A stretch of 64,000 bases of DNA from G963668605 sp963668605 (GCA_963668605.1 OY764903.1:6634001-6698000); one strand, 5' to 3'; positions 42,706-52,940 are shown, numbered from the stretch's first letter. Made by a program: numbers and translations. The notes: generated by a model not told the origin, from the letters alone.

Positions 42706-44139
42706 ATGGCAATCAGTAACGGACTTATCAACCGCAGAAATGCTCTCGGCGTCACGCTCGTCGGAGTTTCCACAGTGAGCGCTGGCCTTGCGAAAGCGCA
42801 GCGCCCCAACATCCTGTACATCAACTCGCACGACACTGGACGCTACACGCAGCCGTACGGCCACGCTATACCGGCTCCGAACCTGCAAAAGCTGGCGGAG
42901 GAGGGCATCCTGTTCCGCCAAGCCTTCTGCGCCGCGCCTACCTGTTCCCCCAGCCGGGCCGCGCTGCTGACCGGACAGAGCCCGAGCAAGAGCGGCATGT
43001 GGGGCCTGGCTCATCTCGGATTCCGGCTCAATGATTATAAACAGCACCTGCTGCACACGCTGCGGCCGGCCGGCTACTATTCCGCTCTGGCGGGAGTGCA
43101 GCACGTTGCGCCGCAGGCCGCGATGATCGGGTATGACCGCATCATGCCGATCAAAAGCAATCAGGCGGCTGATGTTGCCGCGAGTGCCGTGGAGTTCATC
43201 CGGAATGCTCCGAAGCAGCCGTTCTATTTGGAGGTCGGGTTTTTCGAAACCCACCGTAAGTTCGCGGACGCGGGCCCGAAGCAGGATCCCAGGTACTGTC
43301 TGCCGCCCGCTCCTCTGCCCGACACGCCGGAAATTCGCGCGGATATGGCGGCGTTCAAAGCGTCCGCGGCAAATATGGACAACGGCGTCGGCGAGGTGTT
43401 GCAGGCTATCGAAAAGGCCGGTCTTGCCGCGAGCACCCTGGTGATCTCGACCACCGACCACGGCATCTCATTCCCCGCCATGAAGTTCAATCTAACCGAC
43501 CACGGCATCGGAGTGATGCTGACGATGCGCGGGCCTGGCGTCTTTCGCGGCGGCAAGGTTTGCGATGCATTGGTGTCGCAGATCGACATCTTCCCGACAA
43601 TTTGCGAACTGCTCGAAATCGAAAAGCCGGCGTGGCTCCAGGGAAAATCGCTTTTGCCATTGTTGCGGGGAGAGAAGCAGGAGATCAACGACGCAATCTT
43701 CGCCGAGGTCAATTATCACGGCGCCTACGAACCGCGGCGTGCCGTCCGGACGAAGCGCTGGAAGTACATCCGTCACATGGAAGAGCGCGATTACCCCAGG
43801 CCGGGGGACTGCGATGCCAGCCCCAGCAAGGACTATTGGCTTGAGAATGGCGGGGACAAACAGCCGCTCGAACCGGAGCGGCTTTACGACACGCTATTCG
43901 ACCCGAACGAAAACCGCAACCTTGCCCAGGACCCATCACAAAAAGCCGTGCTGGAGGAGATGCGCGGCAGACTCGACCGTTGGATGAAGGCTACGAACGA
44001 TCCGATCTTGAATGGCCCTCTGAAACGGCCGGCGGGCTCGGTTAGGCCAAGAAGTAGCCTAGCCTGCGACGACGCCAGCGGGCGCGGATGCGTGGCCACG
44101 ACGGACTTCCGGTTATTCCTTTGGGACGTTTCTAGGTAA
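42706..44139 (+). CDS. Exported sulfatase (S1 family)
   Basis: The 477-residue protein starts with a possible Tat signal (INRRNALGVTLVGVSTVSAGLAKA cleaved near residue 31) after an AAGGAG site. The sulfatase signature C-S-P-S-R lies at residues 80-84, so Cys80 would be converted to formylglycine by a maturase not in this window. Metal residues include Asp43 in NSHDTGRY and the TTDHGI segment near residue 247. It hydrolyses sulfate esters or sulfamates, probably on glycans. The C-terminal 40 residues look unlike the family and may come from read-through into intergenic sequence. Confidence 0.92.
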   Translation: MAISNGLINRRNALGVTLVGVSTVSAGLAKAQRPNILYINSHDTGRYTQPYGHAIPAPNLQKLAEEGILFRQAFCAAPTCSPSRAALLTGQSPSKSGMWGLAHLGFRLNDYKQHLLHTLRPAGYYSALAGVQHVAPQAAMIGYDRIMPIKSNQAADVAASAVEFIRNAPKQPFYLEVGFFETHRKFADAGPKQDPRYCLPPAPLPDTPEIRADMAAFKASAANMDNGVGEVLQAIEKAGLAASTLVISTTDHGISFPAMKFNLTDHGIGVMLTMRGPGVFRGGKVCDALVSQIDIFPTICELLEIEKPAWLQGKSLLPLLRGEKQEINDAIFAEVNYHGAYEPRRAVRTKRWKYIRHMEERDYPRPGDCDASPSKDYWLENGGDKQPLEPERLYDTLFDPNENRNLAQDPSQKAVLEEMRGRLDRWMKATNDPILNGPLKRPAGSVRPRSSLACDDASGRGCVATTDFRLFLWDVSR

Positions 44140-44221
44140 AGAAGACGCCCGCTCCCAACGCCGGGGCAATAAGCGGCCCGCGTAGCGCGACGGTTTTCGA
44201 GGTTTGCGGTGGCTCCGGCGT

Positions 44222-45703
44222 CTAACGTGTGACTTCGATCATGTGAAGCGTTAGATCTACGCCGCTCCCGATGGCGACATGAGCGCCGATTGCTTCAGCC
44301 GTGAACTTCGCGTGTGCGACCTCGAATTCGACGGTCTTCCAGCGGCCGGAATCGCTAAGCGTGCCTGTGAACTGGCTGCCCGAGGCGCGCACTGTGAACG
44401 ATCCTGTGCCGCGGTCGAGAAAAACAACTCGAATGGTGACCTTCGTGCCATCGAGGCTTCGCGCGAACGTGTCGTCGAGGGCGAATTTCGCTTCGGCGCG
44501 GGCGGATAGCGTGCGCGCCCACGCCCCAAAGCGCTGGTCGTCCGGGCCGATCTTCTCTTCCGGCCTTGTCTCCGTGCCGGGCAGCCGCCGCATCAGAAAC
44601 GAGTAGTCGCCTTTGAATTCATGGGTGCTTTCGCGCAACGCCACCCAAGCTCCTGGAGCCACCGAGGGGCTCGCATGGAAGCCCGCATAGCGTGCGGCAA
44701 ACTCGAAGGCGCTCCGGTATTCGGGATTGCCGGACCGGGCCAGATCCACTCCGGTGATTCCGATCATGGAAAACCCGAAGTGCAAGTCCGACAGCAGACG
44801 CCAGTAATTCCACTGGGCGGAACTCGACCAATGCGGGATCTTGCCCCCGCCAAAGTTGCCATCCGAGTCCGAAACGGCTTCCGAATAGCAGACTGTCTTG
44901 CCTGGGCGGCAATAGGGCAGGTAGATCTTCTCGTACCGCTCCAGGAGGCGGCCGACCGGTTCCATCTGCGCGGCGGTGGTGAAGAAACCGAGTTTGCCGG
45001 AGGCGGCCAGATCCACCGCATACTGGTCCGGCTTGAATCCTGGCCCGCCCGAGCGCAGGAAGACGCGGATTTCCGGAGAGAAGTGGCGTAGGGACGCGTC
45101 CAGAATCGTCTTTCGATATGCGAGCGCAACATCTTCAGTCCACGCCGGACCCAATGCCACGCCGGCCGGAGCGGTCCACTTCTCCGGATCGCGCCATTCC
45201 GGCGGAACCACCATGAACTCCGTCCCGATTGCGTTGTAGTTGAACCGCAGCCCAATCAAGCGGGCGCGGTGCGGCGAAGATTTCACCTGGCGAGCGAACT
45301 CCGCAATCATCGCGGTATAGGCCTTCACATAGGCGGGATGCCAGTATTGGAGCGTGCCGCGGGGGTCCTGCATCTCGCCCATTTTCTGTCGTGTATATGG
45401 AACCCGGTTGAATAGGAAAGCCGGCAAGTGATTCGCATTCAATTGCACCGTCGTGACGCGGTCGAGCCGGGCGATCATCTCCAACTGGCTGTGCAGGAGG
45501 CTGAAGTCGTAACGGCCTTCGGCCGGTTCGACCTGTTCCCATTGGAGGACCACCTGGCCGCCTTTGAGGAAGCGCAGCGAGTCGGTGGCTCCGGGTTTCA
45601 CCCAGATGGCGTAAACACCGCGGTTCGGATCGGGAACGGCTTCACTATGCGCGGCCAACGCCAGCCAGAGCGGCAGTGAAAGCAGACACAAAGAACGGAG
45701 CAT
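44222..45703 (-). CDS. Secreted glycosidase-like TIM-barrel protein
   Basis: The 493-residue protein has a signal peptide (LCLLSLPLWLALAAHSEA). A (beta/alpha)8-like region follows (GGQVVLQWEQVEPAEGRYDF, then LIGLRFNYNAIGTE and YLPYCRPGKTVCYSEAVSD), and then a C-terminal beta-sandwich (about residues 390-493). The opening WEQVEPAEGRYDF is typical of GH42/GH5-like glycosidases, but I cannot fix a family or catalytic pair. It converges on the sulfatase gene. It probably acts on the same class of glycan in the periplasm or outside. Confidence 0.6.
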   Translation of the reverse strand: MLRSLCLLSLPLWLALAAHSEAVPDPNRGVYAIWVKPGATDSLRFLKGGQVVLQWEQVEPAEGRYDFSLLHSQLEMIARLDRVTTVQLNANHLPAFLFNRVPYTRQKMGEMQDPRGTLQYWHPAYVKAYTAMIAEFARQVKSSPHRARLIGLRFNYNAIGTEFMVVPPEWRDPEKWTAPAGVALGPAWTEDVALAYRKTILDASLRHFSPEIRVFLRSGGPGFKPDQYAVDLAASGKLGFFTTAAQMEPVGRLLERYEKIYLPYCRPGKTVCYSEAVSDSDGNFGGGKIPHWSSSAQWNYWRLLSDLHFGFSMIGITGVDLARSGNPEYRSAFEFAARYAGFHASPSVAPGAWVALRESTHEFKGDYSFLMRRLPGTETRPEEKIGPDDQRFGAWARTLSARAEAKFALDDTFARSLDGTKVTIRVVFLDRGTGSFTVRASGSQFTGTLSDSGRWKTVEFEVAHAKFTAEAIGAHVAIGSGVDLTLHMIEVTR

Positions 45704-45762
45704 GGGATCAGTATAACGGGTAGCGCTGCAACTTTCGGCGACGGCCGATTGGCAGGGTAAAA

Positions 45763-45940
45763 ATGGAAAAAGCCCGGCCCGTTATCTTCAGACGGCGGCA
45801 GTTCGAGCTGGCGATAATCGTGGCATCGGTGAACCGCTACCTGCGGCATTCGCTTTCGTTGCGGGATGTCGAGGAGTTGCTGATCGAGCGTGGCGTGTCA
45901 GCGGACCACACAGTGTGGCGCTGGGTACAAGAGGTACGCG
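45763..45940 (+). pseudogene. IS6-family transposase N-terminal fragment
   Basis: The frame reads VIFRRRQFELAIIVASVNRY, then LRHSLSLRDVEELLIERG and HTVWRWVQ, the conserved start of IS6-family transposases. One Thr before VWRWV is missing and the sequence stops at WVQ, about a quarter of the way into the normal 230-240 residues. No inverted repeats were found. The break abuts a receptor-gene remnant. Confidence 0.75.
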
Positions 45941-46090
45941 CCTGATCTTGATGGTGATCGAGGCTTGAGCGACCCTGCTGCCAGAAGAGCCGGTCACGGC
46001 GCCCGGGACCGTACCGGTTACCATTTGCGCCTCCATCGGGATGGAGCTGCCCATCACAAACAAAACGGATGACAGTATCTCTTTCAGCTT
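45940..46090 (-). pseudogene. 5' remnant of an Oar/TonB-type receptor gene
   Basis: Reading leftward, about 50 codons give a signal-peptide-like stretch (ILSSVLFVMGSSIPMEAQ) and then VTGTVPGAVTGSSGSRVAQA, the start of a carboxypeptidase-regulatory domain as in the four intact receptors here. The coding sequence then runs into the IS6 fragment. The rest of the receptor is absent, so the insertion or a later deletion removed it. The interval from about 46091 to 46289 shows no other gene. Confidence 0.6.
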
Positions 46091-46289
46091 TATTTTGTTT
46101 TTCTGCGCGGCCCCACTTGAGAGTGCCGGGCCTCAGTCTATTACGAGGTAGCCTTGGGTAGGTCAAACAAAGAAAGTTTGTTTTCTGCTTGATTCGGACT
46201 GCGCTCATGCCCTACCATGTGAAACATTACAGGTGTCATGGATGTATACTCCATGTGACGTCCACCCTAACGTGCGCCTAGGAGCCGTG

Positions 46290-49200
46290 ATGCGAAGCTT
46301 TGGAATTTCGTTATTTATCATCGGCTTTCTGCTGCTTTCCGCGGGAAAAGCCCAAACCGTAACCGGGACCATTCTTGGCACCGTGACCGATTCCACCGGC
46401 GCGCGGGTGCCCGGAGCCACAGTAAGGGCCATCGACACCCTCACGGGAGAGGCACGCTCGACGAACGCCAACCACGATGGAGACTATATGTTTCCAGCCC
46501 TACCGGTGGGCCAGTACCGCATCGAGACCGAGGCCGGAGGCTTCAAGAAATTCGTCCGCCAGGGAATCGCGCTGAATGTAAATCAAAACGCGCGTGTGGA
46601 TGCGCGCCTCGAAGTGGGGCAAGTCACCGAGGAGATTCTAGTGACAGGCGAGGCTCCTCAAGTGGACACACGCCAAGTTCAGGTCGGCAGCCTTGTCGAC
46701 AGCCGGCGCGTTACGGACCTGCCGCTAAACGGGCGTAACGTGTATTCCCTGGTGAGCATGCTGCCCGGGGTGTCCGGCGCCAGCCTGAGTAGCCAGCCGG
46801 ATACAGGCCTGGGCAGCCGGATCAACGTCAACGGCAGCCGGTCACTGCAAAGCACCTTCCTGCTGGACGGCGGACTAAATAACGGGGTCTGGCGCAGTGG
46901 CGGCCTTGTGTCTCCCAACCCGGACGCCGTTGAAGAGTTCCGCCTCATCACCAGCAACTACAACGCGGAGTACGGCCGCTCTTCGGGTGGGGTGATTAAC
47001 GTGGTCACCAAGTCCGGCGGCAACGGATTTCACGGCAGTCTTTACGATTACCTCCGCAATGACGCCCTGGATGCACGCAGTTTCTTCCAGCCCAGCGTGA
47101 CGAAGTTGCGGCAGAATCAGTTCGGCGGATCCCTGGGTGGCCCTATTCGCCACGACAAGCTCTTCTTCTTCGGCTCCTACCAGGGCGAGCGGACCCGTTC
47201 CAGCCAGTTTGCCAACAATGCCCGCACCCCCACCACGGCACAGCGCAGCGGGGATTTCTCCGCCCTCCCCGCCAACCAACGCCCCAAGGACCCCGACACA
47301 GGGGCGCCCTTTCCGAATGGCATCATCCCCGCATTGCGCATGGACCCCGTGGCGCTGAACCTGCTCAAGATCGTTCCGCTGCCGAACACGCCGGACGGGC
47401 GCGTCGAGGCCCTCCGGCCGCTTACCGAGGACTATGATCACTACCTGGCCAAGAGCGACTATCTCATCAGTTCCGCCCATCGGCTTTCCCTTAGCTATTT
47501 TTTTGTCCGCGCCGATAACTTCTTCCCCTTCAGCAACGCGAACCGTGCCACCAACATTCCGGATTACGATCCCGTCCGTATCCCGGCCCACCAGACCAAT
47601 ATCACTGCCAATGAAACCTGGACGGTCGGCCCATCCCTGCTGAACCAATTCACAGGGAGTTTCCTGCGCGTGCCCAGCAACAGAGAGCACAAGAATCGTT
47701 TGAGCTGGCCCGACTGGGGCAGCAAGCTCGCGCTCGGCTCTCTGCCGTCCGTGGTTCCCCAGATCACCGTGACCGGCGCCTGGCAGGGCGGCAGCGACGG
47801 CGAAAAAGACGAGTTGGACCAGGTTCTGCAACTCTCCGACAGCGTGACGTGGATCCGCGGATCGCACTCAGTCAAGACTGGTGGCTCGTTCGTTTATCTC
47901 TATTACGATTTCAACGGCACCTCCCGATCGGCCGGCCTCGTCGGGATCGGTAGCAGTTTCACCGGCAACGCCATGGCGGATTTCCAGTTGGGCCGCGCCG
48001 CGAGCTTCGATCTCAGCAACGGTTTCACACCCCACCTGCGGTCACGGAACTGGGCCGGCTACCTCCAGGACGACTGGAAGATTTCGCGCCGCTTCACTTT
48101 GAACCTGGGCCTGCGCTATGAACTATTCACGCCCTACGTGGACACGAACGACCGCTTGCAGCAGTTCCGCCCCGGTCAGCAGTCCACCGTGTTCCGCAAC
48201 GCACCGGTCGGCCTGGTCTTCCCGGGCGATGCAGGCGTCCCGCCAGGGCTGGTCCCCACGGACAGGAACAACTTTGCCCCACGTCTCGGCTTGGCCATCG
48301 ACCCGTTCGGCGACGGCAAGACATCCATTCGCGCCGGCTACGGCGTCTTCTATTCGGTCGGCTTCGCGGGTCTCGCCAACAGCAACGTGGGCCAGCCGTT
48401 CCAGATTGACGTCACGGCCTTCGGCACCCCCAGCTTCGTGGATCCGTTCGCTAATGCAGGCGGTAATCCGTTCCCCATCCCGGCGGGCTCTAGCCGCTTC
48501 GTTCTGCCGGTGACCGCCGCCCAGATGAGCCCCGAGACCCGGAACGCTTACGTCCAGCAGTACAGCCTGACCATCCAGCGCCAGTTGGCCCGCGCCGTCA
48601 GCCTGGACGTGGCCTATGTGGGGAACACGTCGCGCAAGCTTCAGCTTCAACGCGACCTCAACCAGGCGGTCTTCACGCCGGGCAAATCCACGACCGCCAA
48701 CGTCAACGACCGCCGGCCGATGCTACCCGGGACCTACGCCTTGATCTCCGGGGCGGAGACTGGAGCCAGCGCCAATTATAACTCGCTGCAGGTCACGCTC
48801 AACCGCCGCTTCGCCAATGGTTTCACGCTGTTAGCCAACTATACTTTTTCCAAAACTATCGACCTCCAGTCTTCGGACCAACTCGGCGTGCAAAACCTCT
48901 TCTTCGTCGATTCGAACAATCTCCGCCTGGACCGCGGCCTCTCGGACATCGACCTACGCCACGCGTTCAACCTGTCGTTCGTCTGGAACCTTCCACAGGT
49001 CGACCGATGGGGGTTCGTGGGACGGCGCATTTTGAGCGGTTGGCAGGCGAACGGCATCGGGCGCATTCGTGGAGGCAGCGGCTTCAGCGTGGTCTCGGGG
49101 GTTGACAGCAACCTCAACGGCGTGAACAACGACCGCCCTGACTTGGTGGGCGATCCCATCCTCGACACCGGCCGTTCCAAGCCGGAAAAGTTGGCCCGCT

Positions 49201-49484
49201 ACTTCGAACCCACGGCGTTCCGCTCCGCCGCGCTCGGGTCAAACGGCACCGCTGGCCGCAATATTCTCCTTGGTCCGGGCTCGGTGAACTGGGATCTTTC
49301 CCTGTTCCGGGATTTCGCATTAACGGAACGCTACCGGCTGCAATACCGAGCGGAGTTCTTTAATGCGTTGAACCACGCTAACTTCTCCAACCCGAACGCC
49401 AACCTCTCGAACGCGAACGTGGGACGAATTCTCGGCGCCAACAGCGGCCGCATCATCCAGTTCGGCCTTCGCCTCACGCTGTGA
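46290..49484 (+). CDS. Oar/TonB-dependent-receptor-like outer membrane protein
   Basis: The start MRSFGISLFIIGFLLLSAGKAQ forms a signal peptide and has a TAGGAG site upstream; a longer frame from 46233 has neither. The protein is 1064 residues: carboxypeptidase-regulatory domain (about 22-105), plug-like region (DLPLNGRNVYSLVSMLPG; GGVINVVTKSGGNGFHG), and a barrel ending IIQFGLRLTL. It is shorter than the other receptors and differs clearly in sequence. It is followed by a decayed glycosidase fragment and a sugar epimerase, fitting a role in carbohydrate uptake. Confidence 0.88.
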   Translation: MRSFGISLFIIGFLLLSAGKAQTVTGTILGTVTDSTGARVPGATVRAIDTLTGEARSTNANHDGDYMFPALPVGQYRIETEAGGFKKFVRQGIALNVNQNARVDARLEVGQVTEEILVTGEAPQVDTRQVQVGSLVDSRRVTDLPLNGRNVYSLVSMLPGVSGASLSSQPDTGLGSRINVNGSRSLQSTFLLDGGLNNGVWRSGGLVSPNPDAVEEFRLITSNYNAEYGRSSGGVINVVTKSGGNGFHGSLYDYLRNDALDARSFFQPSVTKLRQNQFGGSLGGPIRHDKLFFFGSYQGERTRSSQFANNARTPTTAQRSGDFSALPANQRPKDPDTGAPFPNGIIPALRMDPVALNLLKIVPLPNTPDGRVEALRPLTEDYDHYLAKSDYLISSAHRLSLSYFFVRADNFFPFSNANRATNIPDYDPVRIPAHQTNITANETWTVGPSLLNQFTGSFLRVPSNREHKNRLSWPDWGSKLALGSLPSVVPQITVTGAWQGGSDGEKDELDQVLQLSDSVTWIRGSHSVKTGGSFVYLYYDFNGTSRSAGLVGIGSSFTGNAMADFQLGRAASFDLSNGFTPHLRSRNWAGYLQDDWKISRRFTLNLGLRYELFTPYVDTNDRLQQFRPGQQSTVFRNAPVGLVFPGDAGVPPGLVPTDRNNFAPRLGLAIDPFGDGKTSIRAGYGVFYSVGFAGLANSNVGQPFQIDVTAFGTPSFVDPFANAGGNPFPIPAGSSRFVLPVTAAQMSPETRNAYVQQYSLTIQRQLARAVSLDVAYVGNTSRKLQLQRDLNQAVFTPGKSTTANVNDRRPMLPGTYALISGAETGASANYNSLQVTLNRRFANGFTLLANYTFSKTIDLQSSDQLGVQNLFFVDSNNLRLDRGLSDIDLRHAFNLSFVWNLPQVDRWGFVGRRILSGWQANGIGRIRGGSGFSVVSGVDSNLNGVNNDRPDLVGDPILDTGRSKPEKLARYFEPTAFRSAALGSNGTAGRNILLGPGSVNWDLSLFRDFALTERYRLQYRAEFFNALNHANFSNPNANLSNANVGRILGANSGRIIQFGLRLTL

Positions 49485-49846
49485 AGGCCGGAGCCATATC
49501 CACGGGCCGGCCCGTGGAAGGAAGCGCCTTGTGGCGAACTGATGCCGGGCATCCGCGGGCAGGCGCTGGATTTGTGCATGACGACCGCCGAAAAGCTGGA
49601 CGTCAATGCCGTGGTGGACGAGGCCGGCAAGCGCTTGGTCTGTACGCTGAGCGAAGGCGCGGGCGTGCCGGTGCGCGTGGACTTACGCGCCTGGTCGAAG
49701 CGGCGGCCAGCCTGGAGGCCCGCGCCGATTTTGCACATCCGGATGCGGTGAAGGCATCGCAGACTACCGTGAACGCCACCGGCGGCGAGTTGGCTTGACA
49801 CTGCCACCGTACCCGGCCAGCCCGGTGACGGTGCGCCTGATTTGAG
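49485..49846 (+). pseudogene. Decayed C-terminal remnant of a glycoside-hydrolase-like gene
   Basis: Coding-like segments appear in shifting frames: LDVNAVVDEAGKRLVCTLSE, then LEARADFAHPDAVKASQTTV, then LTLPPYPASPVTVRLI and a stop. The last segment resembles the C-terminal beta domain of arabinofuranosidase-type enzymes, in which a short LPPxS/A-V-V strand ends the protein. At least two frameshifts are needed to join them. This is a weak, pattern-based call. Confidence 0.35.
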
Positions 49847-49868
49847 ATATTGACGAGGTGATGAAGAC

Positions 49869-50723
49869 ATGAAATTTGCTGTGAACGCTTTGATTTGGAC
49901 ACCCAACTTCGACGCATCCTGTTTGGCCCTGCTGCCGAAGATCCGGGAAAACGGGTTCGACGGATTTGAAGTGCCATTTTTCGAGCCCTCCAAAGTGGAG
50001 GCCGCCGAGATCCGCCGCGCTCTCTCCGAAAACGGCCTGGAATGCAACGGCTGCTGCCTGCTGCCGGAGCGGCTGAGCCCCATCAGCGAGGATGCGGGAG
50101 TGAGGAGGAAAACGCGCGATCACCTGCGGGAGTGCGTCCAGGTAACCGCGGAGATGGGCGCCCGTCTCATGGGCGGTCCCATTTACGCGCCGGTGGGATA
50201 TTTGCCGGGACGCCGCCGTACGCAGGACGAATGGAAATGGGCGGTGGAGTGCTTCCAATCCCTCGGCGATGTGCTCGACAGTTGCGGCGTCACCCTCGCC
50301 ATCGAGCCGCTCAACCGGTTCGAAACGTACTTCCTCAATACCGCCGCCGATGCCGGCCGGCTTTGCGATGAAGTGAACCACCCCAGGATCGGCGTCCTGC
50401 TCGACACCTTCCACACCAACATCGAGGAGAAGGACGTGGCTGTGGCGTTCCAGGCCCTGGGCGGCCGCTTGCGGCACATTCACGCCTGTGAGAACGACCG
50501 CGGAATTCCCGGCACTGGGCACGTGGATTTCCCTGGCATCGGTCGCGCACTGAAGGAGATTCAATACGACGGTTGGCTCACCATCGAGAGCTTCGGATTC
50601 CAGTTCAAGGAACTCGCCGCGGCGGCGGCCATCTGGCGCGACCTGGCTCCGTCGCCGGAAGCCATTGCATTTGATGGCTTGCGTTACCTGAAACCGGCTA
50701 TCCTAGCCGCGACTGCCGGTTGA
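49869..50723 (+). CDS. Sugar phosphate isomerase/epimerase (tagatose-3-epimerase-like)
   Basis: The 284-residue cytoplasmic TIM barrel has the expected metal ligands of ketose 3-epimerases: Glu in LAIEPLNRFE, Asp in LLDTFHTN, His in HIHACEND and Glu in LTIESFG. Asn-Arg after the first Glu and GTGHVDF also match. It has no signal peptide, unlike the isomerase-like protein at 39542. A GAGG site precedes the ATG. It converges with the DUF1080 gene with two bases between stops. The reaction is probably C3 epimerisation or isomerisation of a ketose or cyclitol. Confidence 0.85.
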   Translation: MKFAVNALIWTPNFDASCLALLPKIRENGFDGFEVPFFEPSKVEAAEIRRALSENGLECNGCCLLPERLSPISEDAGVRRKTRDHLRECVQVTAEMGARLMGGPIYAPVGYLPGRRRTQDEWKWAVECFQSLGDVLDSCGVTLAIEPLNRFETYFLNTAADAGRLCDEVNHPRIGVLLDTFHTNIEEKDVAVAFQALGGRLRHIHACENDRGIPGTGHVDFPGIGRALKEIQYDGWLTIESFGFQFKELAAAAAIWRDLAPSPEAIAFDGLRYLKPAILAATAG

Positions 50724-50724
50724 C

Positions 50725-51903
50725 CTATCGGGCGCGCGACGGCCGCAGGATCTCCAGATCCTTGAACCAAACGTCGGCACCGTCCTCGGATTGGAGCGCC
50801 AGGTAGCCGCGCGCCGGACCCGAGCCGTTGTCCAGGTCCGCCGTCTTTATACCGTTCACGTGCACGACAATGCGCCGTCCATGGGCTGAGATGGCCAGTT
50901 CGTTCCAGTCGTTGGCTTTGTAATACTGGCTCACGGCGGTCTGGTTGGCTGTGGAAAGACGCGCGCCACCCTCCGCATAGAGGGCGCCAGTCTCGCCGGC
51001 GGCATCGAGGGCCACACGGTAGCCCTTGGCCTGCGCCTTGCGGAAGAGTACGGCGCTCTTGCCCTGGAGCGACTTGAACTTCAGACGCACAGTGAAATCG
51101 CCCATCTGTTCCGAGCCCATCAACACGCCCGCCTTGGTGGCGTGCACACCGTCGCTGGTGGTCCAATCGCCTGCGGCGGGCTTCCAACTCTTCAACTGCC
51201 CGTTCGTCCACAGCGGTTGCCAGGTGTGGACGCCAAGATCCTGAATACGGATGTCACGCCAGCGGATATGGGTGTCGTCCGTGGCGCCGTACTGGTGCAC
51301 CTGCAGGCCGAGGAATCCGCTCATCTCGTAAGGGTCCACCAGGTCCGCGCACTGGACGCCGTTGATCCATGTCTTAATCGAGTCGCCCAGCGCCACGATC
51401 CGGTATTTGTTCCACTGGTTGTCCTTGAAGGCGTTGCCTTTCACCTTGTCGTCCACCACGCTTACCAGCCACCCCCGCCGCGCTTCGTCGAAAATGCCTC
51501 CGGAGGCGTGAACCTTGTTGGCAATCTCCACCTGGTATCCGTAAATCCTGCCCTCCGGCGCCACCTGCTTCCACCATTTGCCGTCGCGCCACGTGGAGAC
51601 GGGCGTGGCTGTGGGATACATGTGGCTGCGGAGTTGGAGGCCGGAATTGATATCGCCGATCACTCGCGTCTCGAATTCAAGAATGAAATCGCCGTAGGGT
51701 CTCTTCGTACAGAGAAACGAATTCGGGCTGCCTTTGACCGGCCGGCCCACAATCGCGCCATCCTCCACGGTATATTTCGCGCGGCCGTTCAGTTGTTCCC
51801 AGCCGTCGAGCGTCTTGCCGTCGAAGAGGGGAATGAACTTCTCCGGGGGTGCGGCCAGCGCCGAAAAGGCCACGGCCAGTAGAACTGTAAGTTGTCTCAT
51901 CAT
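50725..51903 (-). CDS. Secreted DUF1080 protein with two concanavalin-like domains
   Basis: The 392-residue protein has a signal peptide (LTVLLAVAFSALA) and two DUF1080 (3-keto-disaccharide hydrolase-type) domains. The first spans about residues 20-225 (FIPLFDGKTLDGWEQLNGR, ending DTHIRWRDIRIQ). The second spans about 230-388 (WTTSDGVHATKAGVLMG; VWFKDLEILRP). The family includes lyases or hydrolases of 3-keto-glycosides. It is the last gene of a leftward trio with the VOC and MBL-fold genes. Confidence 0.9.
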   Translation of the reverse strand: MMRQLTVLLAVAFSALAAPPEKFIPLFDGKTLDGWEQLNGRAKYTVEDGAIVGRPVKGSPNSFLCTKRPYGDFILEFETRVIGDINSGLQLRSHMYPTATPVSTWRDGKWWKQVAPEGRIYGYQVEIANKVHASGGIFDEARRGWLVSVVDDKVKGNAFKDNQWNKYRIVALGDSIKTWINGVQCADLVDPYEMSGFLGLQVHQYGATDDTHIRWRDIRIQDLGVHTWQPLWTNGQLKSWKPAAGDWTTSDGVHATKAGVLMGSEQMGDFTVRLKFKSLQGKSAVLFRKAQAKGYRVALDAAGETGALYAEGGARLSTANQTAVSQYYKANDWNELAISAHGRRIVVHVNGIKTADLDNGSGPARGYLALQSEDGADVWFKDLEILRPSRAR

Positions 51904-51964
51904 GAATGCACCTGCAAGTTACGACGGCTTGGTCCGCCAGCCGCCGCGGCTGGATCCGGGAAAG

Positions 51965-52921
51965 CTACTCCCGGAAGTTCCACAACAACTCCAACGCCAT
52001 GCCGCCGATCTTTTCGGTGTCAATGTAGGCAAACCGGCCCGAGCCCTTTTTGCCGGCCTCGCCCCAAGCGCCGGATTGCGTCACCGAATAACCGGCCTGG
52101 CCCCATTCGGCGATGGCCCGGTCCATATCCGGGACCGGATGGCCCAGGTGCTGGAGCCCCTCGCCGCGCGTGCGCATGTGATCGTCGAAGATGTTCGGCC
52201 CCTTCACCGGCAGGATCCACTCGTAGGGCACTTTGCCAAAGCGATACCAGCCCATGTCCTGTTGAATGTCGACCGGTTGACCGCGATACTTCACGTCGTG
52301 CAGTCCGGCATGGGTGATCGCCATGCGTGGGAACCCGAGCTTCTGCCAGTACGCCGAAATGGGTTCGAAGTCGTGCGCAGCGAAGGCGATCTGGTTGATT
52401 TTGTGTTCCTGCGGCGCGGCGCCCGAATCTTCTCCGCCGCAAATCAATCCCAGCACGAATCTTCCTTCCGGCGCGGTATCGAAGTAGGCGTACTCGGCGC
52501 CGGCGTTGTTGCCGCGCTGGAGCAGCGCAACACCGAGCCCACGCAAGCGCTCGATCTCCTGGTTAAACGCCTCCATCCCCGGCGTCCGGTGGAGAATGGC
52601 GAAGGCGCCGTCCCCGCGTTTTTTCAGAAATTCGGCGAAGGCGCCCTGCGTGCCGTCCGGCTGAATCCAGTCCACGCGGAGATCGCCCAGCCAGCCGGAA
52701 ACCATCCGCGCTTTGGCCGCCGTTGGCCGTCCACGGAACTCCATCTTGGCGTTCACATCGGTCCGCTTCACGACCTTCAATAACCCGGCTTTCTCCCATG
52801 CTTCGGTGACCCGGCCGGCATCGCCCACCACCCAGATCACGCGATCGACGGTTTTATAATATTCCGGCAGTTGCGCCATGGCGGGCAAAGCCGCCACAAG
52901 AATGGCCAGCAGTTTTTTCAT
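51965..52921 (-). CDS. Exported VOC (glyoxalase-fold) protein
   Basis: The 318-residue protein has a signal peptide (KKLLAILVAALPAMAQ) and a strong GGAGGAG site. It contains two or more VOC-type modules: VDRVIWVVGDAGRVTEAWEKAG at the N-terminus, a middle domain (INQIAFAAHDFEPISAYWQK), and a C-terminal module (LQHLGHPVPDMDRAIAEWGQAG, ending YIDTEKIGGMALELL) with likely metal residues His and Glu. It is not closely related to the VOC protein at 41730, but both follow an MBL-fold gene. The substrate is unknown. Confidence 0.83.
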   Translation of the reverse strand: MKKLLAILVAALPAMAQLPEYYKTVDRVIWVVGDAGRVTEAWEKAGLLKVVKRTDVNAKMEFRGRPTAAKARMVSGWLGDLRVDWIQPDGTQGAFAEFLKKRGDGAFAILHRTPGMEAFNQEIERLRGLGVALLQRGNNAGAEYAYFDTAPEGRFVLGLICGGEDSGAAPQEHKINQIAFAAHDFEPISAYWQKLGFPRMAITHAGLHDVKYRGQPVDIQQDMGWYRFGKVPYEWILPVKGPNIFDDHMRTRGEGLQHLGHPVPDMDRAIAEWGQAGYSVTQSGAWGEAGKKGSGRFAYIDTEKIGGMALELLWNFRE

Positions 52922-52940
52922 GCATCTCCTCCAGGGGCGC